DNA of 64,000 bases from Lysinibacillus parviboronicapiens (GTDB lineage: Bacteria; Bacillota; Bacilli; Bacillales_A; Planococcaceae). Position 1 is the first letter of the stretch. Every line of letters starts with the position of its first letter. Position numbers and translations under genes: made by a program. Under the pieces are notes generated by a model. That model did no database searches, was not told where the DNA came from, and was given only the letters and a program-made list of their open reading frames with translations. Positions 1 through 10,450 of this stretch are shown here, in pieces. Location of the stretch: assembly GCF_003049575.1 (NCBI RefSeq), contig NZ_PYWI01000001.1, positions 186,001 to 250,000 of the forward strand. The letters run 5' to 3'.

Positions 1-337
1 CACAAATATTTTAAATCTGTGGTGACTTGCTTGACTCGCTTTCCCGCAGGATTGTCGCGAATTTTAGGCTTAATCCTATCATATCAATAATGCCTCGACA
101 TTATTGCGTCCGGAATCGGCTTTGTGCTTGCACAAAGAACTCCTTTCCGATTTCCGTAACATCCGCCGGAGGCTTTAACTTATTTCAGCGGATGTTTGTA
201 CACCCGCTGAAAAGCAACTTAAATCAAGCATTCATCTCACCACCTATAGAGGTGGGAGACTTCTGCTGAAAGAAGTTAAAAAACATGCTTCTCATTAAGA
301 GTATCTACATCCTTTTGAGAACACGTTCAAAAGGATA
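1..337. other. Gene-free region downstream of proS
   Basis: No gene is supported here. The plus-strand frame at 27-269 has no ribosome binding site and runs through a hairpin-rich repeat (91-283), so it is treated as chance. By B. subtilis synteny polC would follow proS beyond the left edge; none of it is visible. I see no convincing T-tract terminator for proS apart from the hairpins of the repeat. Confidence 0.7.
91..283 (+). repeat. Dispersed intergenic repeat, copy A
   Basis: The copy opens with a block reading GCCTCGACATTATTGCGTC, followed about 60 bases later by GGCTTTAACTT and a hairpin with arms CAGCGG (186-191) and CCGCTG (204-209). A second hairpin has arms CCACCT (240-245) and AGGTGG (250-255), and the copy ends near GAAGTTAAAAAA. 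The same blocks in the same order occur at 2070-2245 and, degraded, at 6901-6983. It has no evident coding capacity. The boundaries are approximate. Confidence 0.65.
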
Positions 338-2044
<1,707 letters not shown>

Positions 2045-2069
2045 TCAGTGTTCCACCTTTTTATCAATT

Positions 2070-2245
2070 TGCCTCGACGTTATTGTGTCTAGATTTAAAA
2101 TGATGAACACACTACACTCATTAATCCATGACATTCGTCGGGCCTTAACTTCAATCAGCAGGGGTTCGTATCCTACTGAAGTTAACTTCACTTCGCATTC
2201 TTCCCACTAAAAGTAGTGTGGGGAAAATGTTGAAGGAAGTTATAG
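2070..2245 (+). repeat. Dispersed intergenic repeat, copy B
   Basis: Starts with GCCTCGACGTTATTGTGTC, nearly the same as copy A. This is followed by GGCCTTAACTTC and a hairpin with arms CAGCAGG (2156-2162) and CCTACTG (2172-2178, one mismatch). A second hairpin with CCCAC and GTGGG arms follows near 2203-2222, then GGAAGTTA. The order and spacing of blocks match copy A, while the intervening sequence has diverged. The orientation is the same as copy A. Confidence 0.6.
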
Positions 2246-2274
2246 AGATAAGTTCCTTCTCTAGCATAATCAAA

Positions 2275-2322
2275 TTTAGCTTTGAACGCAATGTTTCCAA
2301 AACAATTGCGCTCAAAGCTAAA
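2275..2322 (-). terminator. 18-bp inverted repeat downstream of rasP, probable terminator
   Basis: Two 18-base arms (2275-2292 and 2305-2322) pair completely apart from one G-U, around a 12-base loop. Read on the minus strand the downstream tail begins TTTGATTATG, a weak U-tract, so termination may be inefficient or may rely on stem stability. It lies 100 bases after the rasP stop. It could alternatively be a binding site or the footprint of a small mobile repeat. Confidence 0.5.
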
Positions 2323-2422
2323 ATTCACAGTCAATTTCACGATGGCATCTTGCATCTTCTAATATCTGACGCCAAATTTTAAGTAAAATGAAGCCAACAT
2401 TTGAATGGTCACGCCATTTACT

Positions 2423-3685
2423 TTAAAAGAAAAATCTTTGGATGTCGTTCCATGTGACTACGACCATTAATATCATCAATAATACGATACCCACAAAATG
2501 AACGATTCCTTCTTTTTGACGATCGATTGGTTTGCCTCGTAGTGCCTCAAACCCGAAGAATAGTAACCGGCCACCATCTAGTGCTGGAAGCGGTAGTAAA
2601 TTCATAATACCTAGGTTGATACTTAACATTGCCGCCCAATTCATTAAATTCACGAAACCGTACTGCGCTACCTGCTCTGTCGCTTTATATATACCTACTG
2701 GACCTGATAGGGCATCTATTGTGAATTTCCCGGTAATAAGCATGCCAAGAAGCTCAAAAATCTTCTTTGTCATGTTGTACGTTTCTTGTGCACCAAACAC
2801 GACTGCCTTGAGTGGATTAAATTCACGTGGGCTCTCATATCGAACACCGATTTGACCATATTTTTTGCCATCCTGTTCGATTTCTTTTACCATCATATTC
2901 AAATTAACTAACTGCCCACCACGCTCAACTGTCACATCAATTGTTTGTCCTGGACGTTTTTGAACAATCGCAGCTAAATCCTGCCATTTCTCTACTACTT
3001 GTCCGTCTACTGAAGTTACCTTATCCCCTGCGAGCATACCTGCCTGTGCAGCTGGATCATTTGTTACTACTTCTGTAATTATCGGCTCATATGTAGGTAC
3101 GCCGTTAAATAAACCAATTAGCAAATAGATGAAAAATGCTAAAATAAAGTTAAACAATGGTCCTGCAAAAATCGTCATGGCACGTTGACCAACTGTTTTT
3201 GCATTAAACTGGCGATCATATGGTGCAATTAAAGTTTCTCTGCCATTTTCGACAAGTAGACAATCTCGCGAGACACTATACCGAATTAGCTTTTCTTCCT
3301 CATCATAGCCTTCGATAAATAAATCTCTCACTAAGTCCGCACGCTCAACTTCCAAAAATAACAAATCTGGTAGTTGCTTATTATTTTGGTTGAAAATTAT
3401 TTTTTTAACAATGTTGTCTTCATTGACAATGAGCCCTACACGGTAGCCTGGCTGTAACTCCGAGTCGTCCATATCCTCGCCTGCCATACGAACGTAACCA
3501 CCAATCGGCAATAAACGAATTGTATAGATCGTTTCACCATGTGTCTTACCGTAAATTTTTGGCCCCATACCAATTGCGAACTCACGAACCATAATTCCTG
3601 CGCGTTTCGCAAATAGGAAGTGACCAAGTTCATGGAAGAACACAAGGGATCCAAATATAAAAATAAATGCAATGGCTGTTTGCAT
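2423..3685 (-). CDS. rasP: Site-2 intramembrane metalloprotease RasP/RseP
   Basis: Cleaves membrane-embedded substrates such as anti-sigma factors (RsiW in B. subtilis) and signal-peptide remnants. The zinc motif HELGH sits in the first membrane segment at residues 18-22. The partner metal-ligand motif LDG is at 369-371, just before the last hydrophobic segment. A PDZ domain lies centrally (about 205-285, GDKVTSVDG). At 420 residues it has the usual length. It is the last gene of the uppS-cdsA-dxr-rasP group, as in B. subtilis, and is followed by a strong inverted repeat. Confidence 0.96.
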   Translation of the reverse strand: MQTAIAFIFIFGSLVFFHELGHFLFAKRAGIMVREFAIGMGPKIYGKTHGETIYTIRLLPIGGYVRMAGEDMDDSELQPGYRVGLIVNEDNIVKKIIFNQNNKQLPDLLFLEVERADLVRDLFIEGYDEEEKLIRYSVSRDCLLVENGRETLIAPYDRQFNAKTVGQRAMTIFAGPLFNFILAFFIYLLIGLFNGVPTYEPIITEVVTNDPAAQAGMLAGDKVTSVDGQVVEKWQDLAAIVQKRPGQTIDVTVERGGQLVNLNMMVKEIEQDGKKYGQIGVRYESPREFNPLKAVVFGAQETYNMTKKIFELLGMLITGKFTIDALSGPVGIYKATEQVAQYGFVNLMNWAAMLSINLGIMNLLPLPALDGGRLLFFGFEALRGKPIDRQKEGIVHFVGIVLLMILMVVVTWNDIQRFFF

Positions 3686-3732
3686 AATACCCCACCTTTA
3701 AAAGTGAATAGTTTAACGACGTCTTACCCTCG

Positions 3733-4878
3733 TTATTTTACCATGTCTAATACTATTTTTCTTGTCTCACTGTCCACATGTAAAATCGTTTGTAAATCTG
3801 GCACTAAAATATTGTGATGTGCCTGCATAACCCGTTCAATTGTGTCATCAATTTCAAGGAATGTTATTTTTCCTTGTAAAAATGCCGCAACTGCTGCTTC
3901 ATTCGCTGCATTCATCGCTGTTAAAATTGTACCACCTGTACGACCCGCCTCATATGCAAGTCGCAATGCTGGATAACGGTCAAAGTCCATATTTTTAAAA
4001 TGTAACTGACCAATTTGCGCTAAATTAAGTCGTTGACCATTATGCAGTGGCATACGATCAGGGTAGCTTAGTGCATATTGAATGGGTACACGCATATCCG
4101 GTGTACCCAACTGTGCAATGACACTAGTATCATGATACTCAACTAGGGAGTGAATAATACTTTCTCTATGCAAAAGTACATCGATTTTATCATACGGCAT
4201 ATCAAATAAGACATGTGCTTCTATGACTTCCAGCCCTTTATTCATCATGGTTGCTGAATCTATCGTGATTTTCGCCCCCATGGACCAATTCGGGTGATTT
4301 AGTGCATCAGCTACCGTTACATGTTTTAATTCATCACGTGTTTTGTCACGGAAACTACCACCAGACGCTGTAATAATTAAACGCTCAATATTTTTTGGAT
4401 TTTCGCCATTCATAGATTGGAAAATGGCTGAATGCTCACTATCCACTGGCAAGATTGTTACGTTGTATTTCTTCGCCTCTGCCATCACTAAGTGTCCTGC
4501 TGTTACAAGCGTTTCCTTGTTTGCGATAGCGATCGTTTTACCCATACGAATTGCAGCAAGCGTCGATTCTAAACCAACACTACCAAGCACTGCATTGACT
4601 AGAACTGTTGAATCAGGATGTGTAGCAACCTCTACAAGCCCTTTGGCACCAAATGTAAAGTGCACCTGTGGATAAGCTTTTGCGAGCGCCAGTGCATCTT
4701 CTTCAAGCTGCACAGATACAAGCTCAGGCTGCAACGTTTCAATCATCTCACGGGTTTTCTCTATATTTTTCCCTGAAGAAAAAGCTACAAGATGAAATGC
4801 ATCACGTTGTTCTTTTAAAATATCGTAGGTTTGCCAACCGATAGAGCCAGTAGCACCCAATAAACTAATTTTTTTCAC
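3733..4878 (-). CDS. dxr: 1-deoxy-D-xylulose 5-phosphate reductoisomerase
   Basis: Second step of the MEP isoprenoid pathway: converts DXP to 2-C-methyl-D-erythritol 4-phosphate with NADPH and a divalent metal. The N-terminal dinucleotide-binding loop is [10 protein letters not shown] (residues 8-17). The metal and substrate motifs DSEHSAIFQ and the flexible SGGSF loop follow at about 146-176. The 381 residues match the family. Its neighbours fit: uppS uses the isoprenoid product to make the undecaprenyl carrier and cdsA makes CDP-diacylglycerol, giving a membrane and cell-wall lipid group. Confidence 0.97.
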   Translation of the reverse strand: MKKISLLGATGSIGWQTYDILKEQRDAFHLVAFSSGKNIEKTREMIETLQPELVSVQLEEDALALAKAYPQVHFTFGAKGLVEVATHPDSTVLVNAVLGSVGLESTLAAIRMGKTIAIANKETLVTAGHLVMAEAKKYNVTILPVDSEHSAIFQSMNGENPKNIERLIITASGGSFRDKTRDELKHVTVADALNHPNWSMGAKITIDSATMMNKGLEVIEAHVLFDMPYDKIDVLLHRESIIHSLVEYHDTSVIAQLGTPDMRVPIQYALSYPDRMPLHNGQRLNLAQIGQLHFKNMDFDRYPALRLAYEAGRTGGTILTAMNAANEAAVAAFLQGKITFLEIDDTIERVMQAHHNILVPDLQTILHVDSETRKIVLDMVK

Positions 4879-4987
4879 GACAAAACGTCCCCTTTTTCTA
4901 TCTAAGCAAATAAAGAAAAGCTACAATCGATTTTCGCCTACCACTTTTTAGAGGAGGTGAAATCTTTAGCATAAAAATCACGGTTTT

Positions 4988-5788
4988 CTAATTACCGATA
5001 AGATATAAAAAATGTAGTAAAGGCACGACGAATAACAGACTATCAAAGCGGTCTAAAATGCCGCCATGCCCAGGTAAAATAGTTCCTGAATCTTTCACGT
5101 CAAAATGACGCTTTATTGCAGATTCCACTAAATCGCCCATTTGACCAATAATGGAAGCAAAAATTGTGATAAAAACCAACGACACATAACTATCTACAAT
5201 TGGATAAATCGCTTGCATGCCAACAGCGAAGATGACAGCAATAACAATCCCACCGACAAAGCCTTCCACTGTTTTCTTTGGTGATATTTCAGGCCAAAGC
5301 TTATTTTTGCCTAATTTTCTTCCAACAAAATAGGCACCTGAGTCTGTCGTCCAAACAACCAGTAAACAATAAACAACATACTGTAGTCCAGAATTACGTG
5401 TCTCAATTAAATAATGGAAACCTAGTCCAACATAAAATGCACCCAATAAAATAAAGCCAATTTCATCAAATGTAATTTTATTTTTTACAAGCACCACATA
5501 AATAAGCAATAACATCATCAGTCCGTAAACAACCATTAAAACGGATGAATAACTAATTGCTTGTACTACCTCACTTCCCCAGTCCTTTGGTATAACCAGC
5601 ATAATAAGTGTTAGTAGTCCCATAAAACCAGGTACTGAAAAAATTGAAATACCTTTCATCTTTAGTATTTCATAAAAGCCGACAACAGCCATTGCAAGCA
5701 CAAGTAGTGTAAATGGCACCTTTCCATAAATAACAAATGGAATAAATAGTGCAGCTGCAATTATTGCTGTGATGATTCGTTGTTTCAA
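4988..5788 (-). CDS. cdsA: Phosphatidate cytidylyltransferase (CDP-diglyceride synthase)
   Basis: Makes CDP-diacylglycerol from phosphatidate and CTP, the branch point to all phospholipids. This is a polytopic membrane protein with about seven or eight hydrophobic stretches. The CdsA family signature is complete near the C terminus: SAIKRHFDVKDSG followed by PGHGGILDRFDS. The length of 266 is normal. Its start codon overlaps the uppS stop by four bases, so translation is probably coupled. A 109-base gap without recognisable signals separates it from dxr. Confidence 0.95.
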   Translation of the reverse strand: MKQRIITAIIAAALFIPFVIYGKVPFTLLVLAMAVVGFYEILKMKGISIFSVPGFMGLLTLIMLVIPKDWGSEVVQAISYSSVLMVVYGLMMLLLIYVVLVKNKITFDEIGFILLGAFYVGLGFHYLIETRNSGLQYVVYCLLVVWTTDSGAYFVGRKLGKNKLWPEISPKKTVEGFVGGIVIAVIFAVGMQAIYPIVDSYVSLVFITIFASIIGQMGDLVESAIKRHFDVKDSGTILPGHGGILDRFDSLLFVVPLLHFLYLIGN

Positions 5789-6579
5789 GTTGTTTCTTCT
5801 CCCTTCAACCCACCGTAACGACGATTACGTTTCTGATAGTTTTCCACCGCTTCGAGTAAGTTTTCCTCACTAAAATCTGGCCACAATGTATCTGTAAACC
5901 AAAATTCCGTGTAGGCGAGTTGCCATAACATAAAGTTACTTAATCGTACTTCACCACTTGTACGTATTAATAAGTCTGGCTCTGGTAAATGGGCTGTCAT
6001 TAAATGAGATGTCATACATTCCTCATTAATGTCCTGCATCGTTAATTGACCGTCCTGCACCTTTTGAAGCATCGTTTTCATAGCGCTGACCATTTCTGAA
6101 CGACTCCCATAATTCAAGGCAAAGTTTAAAATTAGTCCCGTATTATGCTTTGTCTCCTCCATCGCCTCATACAGTGCTTTTTGTGTATGAGCAGGCAATA
6201 GAGAAGGGTCACCAATCATTTCAACTCGTACATTGCGTTCCATCATTTCCGGTAAAAAAGAACCTAAAAATTCCACAGGTAGACGCATGAGAAAATCGAC
6301 CTCTGGTTTTGGTCGTTTCCAATTCTCTGTAGAAAACGCATAGACCGTTAATACTTGAATACCAAGATCTGACGCAAATCTCGTTACTTTCCGTACCGTC
6401 TTCATACCTTCATGGTGCCCAGCAACACGTGGCATTGCACGTTTCTTTGCCCAACGTCCATTTCCGTCCATAATAATCGCTACATGGGCAGGAATTGGCT
6501 CGCTTTTAGACAGGGCAACTCGTTCCTCCAATGATAGTGTATTTATATTTACTTGTTTACCTAATAGCTTCTTAAACAT
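5785..6579 (-). CDS. uppS: Undecaprenyl diphosphate synthase
   Basis: Cis-prenyltransferase that extends farnesyl-PP with eight isopentenyl units to the C55 carrier lipid used in peptidoglycan synthesis. The signature IMDGNGRWA occurs about 35 residues from the start, and the C-terminal half carries the R-S/T-G-E type motif (LIRTSGEVRLSNF). I place the start at the ATG at 6579, because GGGGGAG sits 6 bases upstream and the encoded MFKKLLGK start suits the family; the frame is open 13 codons further but without a ribosome binding site. This gives 264 residues. Confidence 0.95.
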   Translation of the reverse strand: MFKKLLGKQVNINTLSLEERVALSKSEPIPAHVAIIMDGNGRWAKKRAMPRVAGHHEGMKTVRKVTRFASDLGIQVLTVYAFSTENWKRPKPEVDFLMRLPVEFLGSFLPEMMERNVRVEMIGDPSLLPAHTQKALYEAMEETKHNTGLILNFALNYGSRSEMVSAMKTMLQKVQDGQLTMQDINEECMTSHLMTAHLPEPDLLIRTSGEVRLSNFMLWQLAYTEFWFTDTLWPDFSEENLLEAVENYQKRNRRYGGLKGEETT

Positions 6580-6620
6580 GCTAACTCCCCCACTACAACT
6601 AATCGGACGTATACTCACCT

Positions 6621-6650
6621 ATCATAACAAACAAAAGTACTTTTTGTCTT
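6621..6650 (-). promoter_or_regulatory. Candidate SigA promoter for uppS-cdsA-dxr-rasP
   Basis: The -10 is TATGAT (6621-6626) with an extended TGT just upstream. The -35 AAGACA (6645-6650) keeps the GACA core and is 18 bases away. It lies about 40 bases upstream of the uppS start codon. The -35 is imperfect, so the call rests mainly on the extended -10. Confidence 0.5.
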
Positions 6651-6900
6651 TTTTTTCCCTCTAAATTGACTATGTATGAACTAGCTTATTTTAGAACAAA
6701 TACACCTCATTAATTACACTTAGGCTAAGTTTTTAAATGACTAAGCTAACTCAAAGCCTGTCATTTCGGTATAGCCACTAGTATTGGTGTTTTAACAATA
6801 CAGTAAGTGAGCCAACATCAAATGGTTACGCAGACTTGAGGTTAACTTTTTTTGTTGTTTTCCATTCTTAAGCTATACCTTGTGCTCGAGGCATAAACAT

Positions 6901-6983
6901 TCTGCAGTACGTGCCCGCTGATAAGCAATTAAAAATTAGTTCTTATCGAAATGGGATACTTCTACTGAATAAAGTTAAAAAAG
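6901..6983 (+). repeat. Dispersed intergenic repeat, degraded copy C
   Basis: Shares with copy A the right half only: CCCGCTGATAAGCAATTAAAA, then a block ending TGGGATACTTCTACTGAA and AAGTTAAAAAA. The left arm of hairpin 1 is decayed (CTGCAG in place of CAGCGG) and hairpin 2 is lost. It runs directly into the frr terminator. Confidence 0.5.
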
Positions 6984-7013
6984 AAAAGACGTCCTGTTAT
7001 GTATAGGACGCCT
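6978..7013 (-). terminator. Rho-independent terminator of pyrH-frr
   Basis: On the minus strand a stem GCGTCCT/AGGACGT (7005-7011 with 6989-6995) encloses a 9-base loop and is followed by a T-rich tract (TCTTTTCTTTTTT). It lies about 50 bases after the frr stop. Confidence 0.85.
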
Positions 7014-7060
7014 TCATCTCATCAAAAAGTTCCATCAAAGAGTGTAAAGTGTCTGTCTGC

Positions 7061-7618
7061 TTACACTTCTAGAATTTCTTTTTCTTTTTCTTTCGTTACT
7101 TGATCTACTTTTACGATGTAATCATCCGTTAATTTTTGAATGTCCTCACCGTAGCCGCGTAGATCATCTTCTGTGATTTCGCCAGCTTTTTCGAGTTTTT
7201 TCAAATCGTCATTAGCGTCACGACGTACATTTCGAACTGCAATTTTTGCATCTTCTGCTTCTTTTTTTACTTGCTTTACAAGGTCTTTACGGCGTTCTTC
7301 CGTTAAAGCAGGGATCATTAAACGAATAACTGTCCCATCATTTGTTGGTGTAATACCAATATCAGATTTCATAATTGCTTTTTCAATCTCACCTAACACT
7401 GTTTTATCGTAAGGTGTAATTACTAATAGACGTGCTTCTGGCACAGCTACACCCGCAAGTTGATTAATCGGTGTTGGCGCTCCGTAGTAATCTACAGTAA
7501 TACGATCTAGTAATGATGCGTTTGCTCGTCCTGCACGAATTGATGCCAATTCACGTGAGAAAGCAGCGATAGTTTTGTTCATTTTGTCTTTAGCTTGTTC
7601 TAAAACTTGTTTAGCCAT
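7061..7618 (-). CDS. frr: Ribosome recycling factor
   Basis: Splits post-termination ribosomes together with EF-G. The 185-residue all-length match begins [17 protein letters not shown] and carries the conserved helical-bundle stretch [13 protein letters not shown]. The C-terminal half ([17 protein letters not shown]) is the second conserved block. It overlaps the pyrH stop codon by one base and ends at a clear terminator, giving a pyrH-frr transcription unit. Confidence 0.97.
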   Translation of the reverse strand: MAKQVLEQAKDKMNKTIAAFSRELASIRAGRANASLLDRITVDYYGAPTPINQLAGVAVPEARLLVITPYDKTVLGEIEKAIMKSDIGITPTNDGTVIRLMIPALTEERRKDLVKQVKKEAEDAKIAVRNVRRDANDDLKKLEKAGEITEDDLRGYGEDIQKLTDDYIVKVDQVTKEKEKEILEV

Positions 7619-8343
7619 TATGCATTCCTCCTAACAACTGTTCCAATTTTCTCGCCTAGCACGGCACGTTTTATGTTACCTGGCTCCGTAATTGAGAAGA
7701 CAATTAACGGAATATCGTTATCCATACATAAAGTAGAAGCTGTTGAGTCCATTACTTGTAAACCTTGTTGAATAACGTCTAAGTATGTGAGTGTTTCATA
7801 TTTAACGGCAGTCGTGTCTACTTTTGGATCTGCTGAATAAACACCATCGACATTATTTTTTGCCATTAAAATTGCATCTGCGTCAATTTCCGCTGCTCGT
7901 AAAGCTGCAGTTGTATCTGTAGAGAAGAACGGGTTACCCGTACCTGCGGCGAAAATAACTACTCGTTTTTTCTCTAAATGACGAACTGCTTTACGACGAA
8001 TATACGGTTCTGCTACTTGTGTCATCACGATAGAAGATTGCACACGCGTTTCAATGCCTAATTTTTCAAGAGCATCTTGTAATGCTAATGAGTTCATAAC
8101 CGTTGCTAACATGCCCATATAATCAGCTGCTGCACGATCCATTCCCATTTCGCTACCGATTTTTCCACGCCATATATTACCGCCACCTACAACAACAGCT
8201 ACTTCTACATCAAGATCTACTACTTCTTTTACTTCTTCTGCAACAGACTTGATAATTTTTGGTGATAAACCGAAGCCAGCTTCTCCCGCTAACGCTTCAC
8301 CACTTAATTTAATGACTACTCGTTTATATTGTGGCACACTCAT
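7618..8343 (-). CDS. pyrH: UMP kinase
   Basis: Phosphorylates UMP to UDP in pyrimidine nucleotide synthesis; the bacterial hexameric enzyme belongs to the amino acid kinase family and is unrelated to eukaryotic UMP kinase. Visible motifs include KLSGEALAG near the N terminus, [10 protein letters not shown], and the [11 protein letters not shown] and MDSTA stretches that form the nucleotide pocket. The length of 241 is typical. It has a good ribosome binding site (GGAGG) and lies downstream of the tsf terminator with its own probable promoter. Confidence 0.97.
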   Translation of the reverse strand: MSVPQYKRVVIKLSGEALAGEAGFGLSPKIIKSVAEEVKEVVDLDVEVAVVVGGGNIWRGKIGSEMGMDRAAADYMGMLATVMNSLALQDALEKLGIETRVQSSIVMTQVAEPYIRRKAVRHLEKKRVVIFAAGTGNPFFSTDTTAALRAAEIDADAILMAKNNVDGVYSADPKVDTTAVKYETLTYLDVIQQGLQVMDSTASTLCMDNDIPLIVFSITEPGNIKRAVLGEKIGTVVRRNA

Positions 8344-8391
8344 TGTAAACCTCCGTCAGACATTTATTTAAAACATTTCTATTCCTTTTCC

Positions 8392-8425
8392 ATTATAGTA
8401 TATCTAACAATAAATACTAGTTGTG
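8392..8425 (-). promoter_or_regulatory. Candidate promoter of pyrH-frr
   Basis: A perfect -10 TATAAT (8392-8397) lies about 50 bases upstream of the pyrH start codon. The -35 region at normal spacing (TAGTAT) is poor; an alternative pairing of TTTACA further upstream with TAGATA is also possible. The position between the tsf terminator and pyrH supports a promoter here, but the exact elements are uncertain. Confidence 0.4.
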
Positions 8426-8470
8426 TAAATGGAGAGAATAGAAAATTCTATAGTTTTTCGCTCATTTCGG

Positions 8471-8508
8471 AAAAATAGGGAACACGTTATGTTGTGTTCC
8501 CCATTTTT
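8471..8508. terminator. Terminator of rpsB-tsf, symmetrical
   Basis: An 8-bp perfect stem GGGAACAC/GTGTTCCC (8478-8485 with 8494-8501) has A/T runs on both sides, so it could work in both directions. On the minus strand it is followed by TATTTTTCC and lies about 85 bases past the tsf stop. Confidence 0.8.
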
Positions 8509-8585
8509 GTCTAGAAAAAATCTAGATATTATTTGGTTAGGATCAAATGTAAGCCAGTCCATCCATGAACTAGTTTCACAAAAAA

Positions 8586-9473
8586 TTAGTTACCTTTAAC
8601 TTGGCTCATTACTTCTTCTGCAAAGTTATCTTCACGTTTCTCGATACCTTCACCTACAGCGTAACGTACGAAGCCAGTTACATTACCACCAGTTGATGCA
8701 ACGAAGTCACGTACTTTTTGATCAGAGTTTTTAACGAATGATTGGTCAAGTAAGCAAACGTCTTCGAAGTATTTACCAAGACGACCTTCAACCATTTTCG
8801 CAACGATGTTTTCTGGTTTACCTTCGTTAAGAGCTTGTTCAGTTAACACTTTACGTTCACGTTCAACTTCTTCAGCAGAAACTTCTTCACGAGAAACGTA
8901 AGTTGGGTTAATAGCCGCGATATGCATAGCTACATCTTTTGCAGCTGCTTCATCAGTAGAGCCTTCTAAAGTTACTAATACACCAATACGTCCACCCATG
9001 TGTAGGTAAGAACCGAATGCATCTGCATCAGTTTTTGTTTTAATTTCAAAACGACGTAGGTTAATTTTTTCACCGATTGTTGCAACAGCTGTTGAGATTT
9101 GGTCAGCGATTTTTACGCCTTCAGCGTTTTCAAGCTCAAGAGCAGCTTCAACAGATTCTGGTTTAGCCGCTAATAATTGTGCAGCAAGTTGTTCAACTAA
9201 TACTACAAATTTATCGTTTTTAGCTACGAAGTCAGTTTCAGCGTTTACTTCAATTAAGATCGCTTCGTTACCTTGAGCTAAAATGTAAGTTGTACCTTCA
9301 GCAGCGATACGATCGGATTTTTTAGCAGCTGATGAAAGACCTTTTTCACGTAAGAAGTCGATTGCAGCTTCTAAGTTACCCTCAGTTTGTACTAACGCTT
9401 TTTTACAGTCCATCATACCAGCGCCAGTTTTTTCACGTAATTCTTTTACTAATTGTGCAGTAATGTTTGCCAT
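8586..9473 (-). CDS. tsf: Elongation factor Ts
   Basis: Nucleotide exchange factor for EF-Tu. The N-terminal UBA-like domain ([22 protein letters not shown]) and the EF-Tu-contacting TDFVAKND motif at about residue 80 are present. The 295 residues match Bacillales homologues. It follows rpsB by 100 bases, with a hairpin in between, and ends before a strong terminator. Confidence 0.98.
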   Translation of the reverse strand: MANITAQLVKELREKTGAGMMDCKKALVQTEGNLEAAIDFLREKGLSSAAKKSDRIAAEGTTYILAQGNEAILIEVNAETDFVAKNDKFVVLVEQLAAQLLAAKPESVEAALELENAEGVKIADQISTAVATIGEKINLRRFEIKTKTDADAFGSYLHMGGRIGVLVTLEGSTDEAAAKDVAMHIAAINPTYVSREEVSAEEVERERKVLTEQALNEGKPENIVAKMVEGRLGKYFEDVCLLDQSFVKNSDQKVRDFVASTGGNVTGFVRYAVGEGIEKREDNFAEEVMSQVKGN

Positions 9474-9521
9474 TTAGTGTTTCCTCCTCGAATTGGTAGA
9501 GATTATAGTGATAAGGTTCTA

Positions 9522-9562
9522 AAAAAGGTGATAAGGGGGTCTGAGCCACTTATCACCTTTTT
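9522..9562. terminator. Hairpin between rpsB and tsf, attenuator-type
   Basis: A 14-bp perfect inverted repeat (9522-9535 with 9549-9562) has its outer pairs made of A and T runs, so each strand reads as a stem followed by T5. It sits between rpsB and tsf, which are normally co-transcribed. It probably terminates part of the transcripts and so lowers tsf relative to rpsB, or it ends rpsB with tsf relying on readthrough. Confidence 0.7.
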
Positions 9563-9573
9563 GTAAACGTGAA

Positions 9574-10293
9574 TTACTCAGCAGCAGCTTCTACAGCTGG
9601 AGCTTCTTCTTCACCTTGTTTTGACTCGATTAAAGCGTCAGCCATTTTAGCAGTTAAAAGTTTAACAGCGCGAATAGCATCATCATTAGCAGGGATTACG
9701 TAGTCGATTTCATCTGGATCACAGTTTGTATCGACAATACCTACTAGAGGGATGTTTAGTTTACGAGCTTCAGCAACAGCGATACGCTCTTTACGTGGGT
9801 CAACCACGAACATAACATCTGGAAGATTGTGCATATCACGGATACCGCCTAAGAATTTTACTAGACGTTCGTGTTCTTTTTTAAGTTGGATTACTTCTTT
9901 TTTAGGAAGAACTTCAAAAGTTCCTTCTTCTTCCATTTTTTCGATAGCTTTCATACGTGCAACACGTTTTTGAATTGTACCGAAGTTAGTAAGAGTACCA
10001 CCTAACCAACGTTGGTTGATGAAGTAGTTGCCTGAACGTTCAGCTTCGTCTTTGATCGCTTCTTGTGCTTGTTTTTTCGTACCAACGAAAAGAACTTTAC
10101 CACCGTCTTGACCAACTTGACGCATGAAGTCATAAGCTTCCTCTAATTTTTTTACAGTTTTTTGTAAGTCGATGATGTAGATCCCGTTACGTTCAACGAA
10201 GATATATTTCTTCATTTTTGGGTTCCAACGACGAGTTTGGTGACCGAAATGTACACCAGCTTCAAGTAATTGTTTCATAGAAATTACTGACAT
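9574..10293 (-). CDS. rpsB: 30S ribosomal protein S2
   Basis: Small-subunit protein on the back of the 30S head-body junction. It begins [27 protein letters not shown] with the S2 signature (about residues 6-17) and has the second signature [12 protein letters not shown] near residue 158. The 239 residues end in an acidic alanine-rich tail common in Bacillales. It has its own promoter and a leader with inverted-repeat potential, right after swrB. Confidence 0.98.
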   Translation of the reverse strand: MSVISMKQLLEAGVHFGHQTRRWNPKMKKYIFVERNGIYIIDLQKTVKKLEEAYDFMRQVGQDGGKVLFVGTKKQAQEAIKDEAERSGNYFINQRWLGGTLTNFGTIQKRVARMKAIEKMEEEGTFEVLPKKEVIQLKKEHERLVKFLGGIRDMHNLPDVMFVVDPRKERIAVAEARKLNIPLVGIVDTNCDPDEIDYVIPANDDAIRAVKLLTAKMADALIESKQGEEEAPAVEAAAE

Positions 10294-10330
10294 GTGAATT
10301 TCCTCCTAGAATGTTTGGTTTTTTTCCTCC

Positions 10331-10391
10331 GCATTTATCACCTGCAACAAGCTACCCTAATCTTAGAGCACCACTTACTACATCAAAATGC
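10331..10391 (-). ncRNA. Structured leader of rpsB, possible S2 autoregulatory element
   Basis: The rpsB transcript should start near 10410 and carry a leader of about 115 bases. A closing stem GCATTT/AAATGC (10386-10391 with 10331-10336) encloses about 50 bases just upstream of the GGAGG ribosome binding site. Ribosomal protein leaders at this position often bind the encoded protein. This one is inferred from position and the stem only; I did not recognise a known consensus. Confidence 0.4.
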
Positions 10392-10416
10392 GTGTGTAAT
10401 AATAACACCATTTGCT

Positions 10417-10445
10417 ACTATATCACAGCTTATCCATATTAGCAA
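10417..10445 (-). promoter_or_regulatory. SigA promoter of rpsB
   Basis: The -35 TTGCTA (10440-10445) and -10 TATAGT (10417-10422) are separated by exactly 17 bases. The -35 begins only five bases after the swrB stop codon, with no terminator between, so fla/che transcripts may also read into rpsB. Confidence 0.8.
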
Positions 10446-10450
10446 CTGTT

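Larger units (their letters stand above)
2045..2422. other. Gene-free region between rasP and proS
   Basis: Holds repeat copy B (2070-2245) and a long inverted repeat (2275-2322) that probably ends the rasP transcript. A usable ribosome binding site (AAGGTGG) precedes proS. I could not identify a SigA promoter for proS with confidence. Confidence 0.6.
6580..7060. other. Gene-free region between frr and uppS
   Basis: Contains the frr terminator, repeat copy C and a candidate uppS promoter. Between about 6651 and 6900 I see only small palindromes (for example ACTTAG-G-CTAAGT near 6719-6731) and no coding frame with a ribosome binding site. Confidence 0.6.

Noticed and set aside
27-269. 80-codon plus-strand frame at the left edge
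   Set aside because: It has no ribosome binding site, runs through both hairpins of repeat copy A, and the protein has no recognisable features.
2045-2422. T-box leader for proS
   Set aside because: No T-box antiterminator motif or terminator hairpin with a proline specifier was found; the hairpins belong to the repeat and the rasP terminator.
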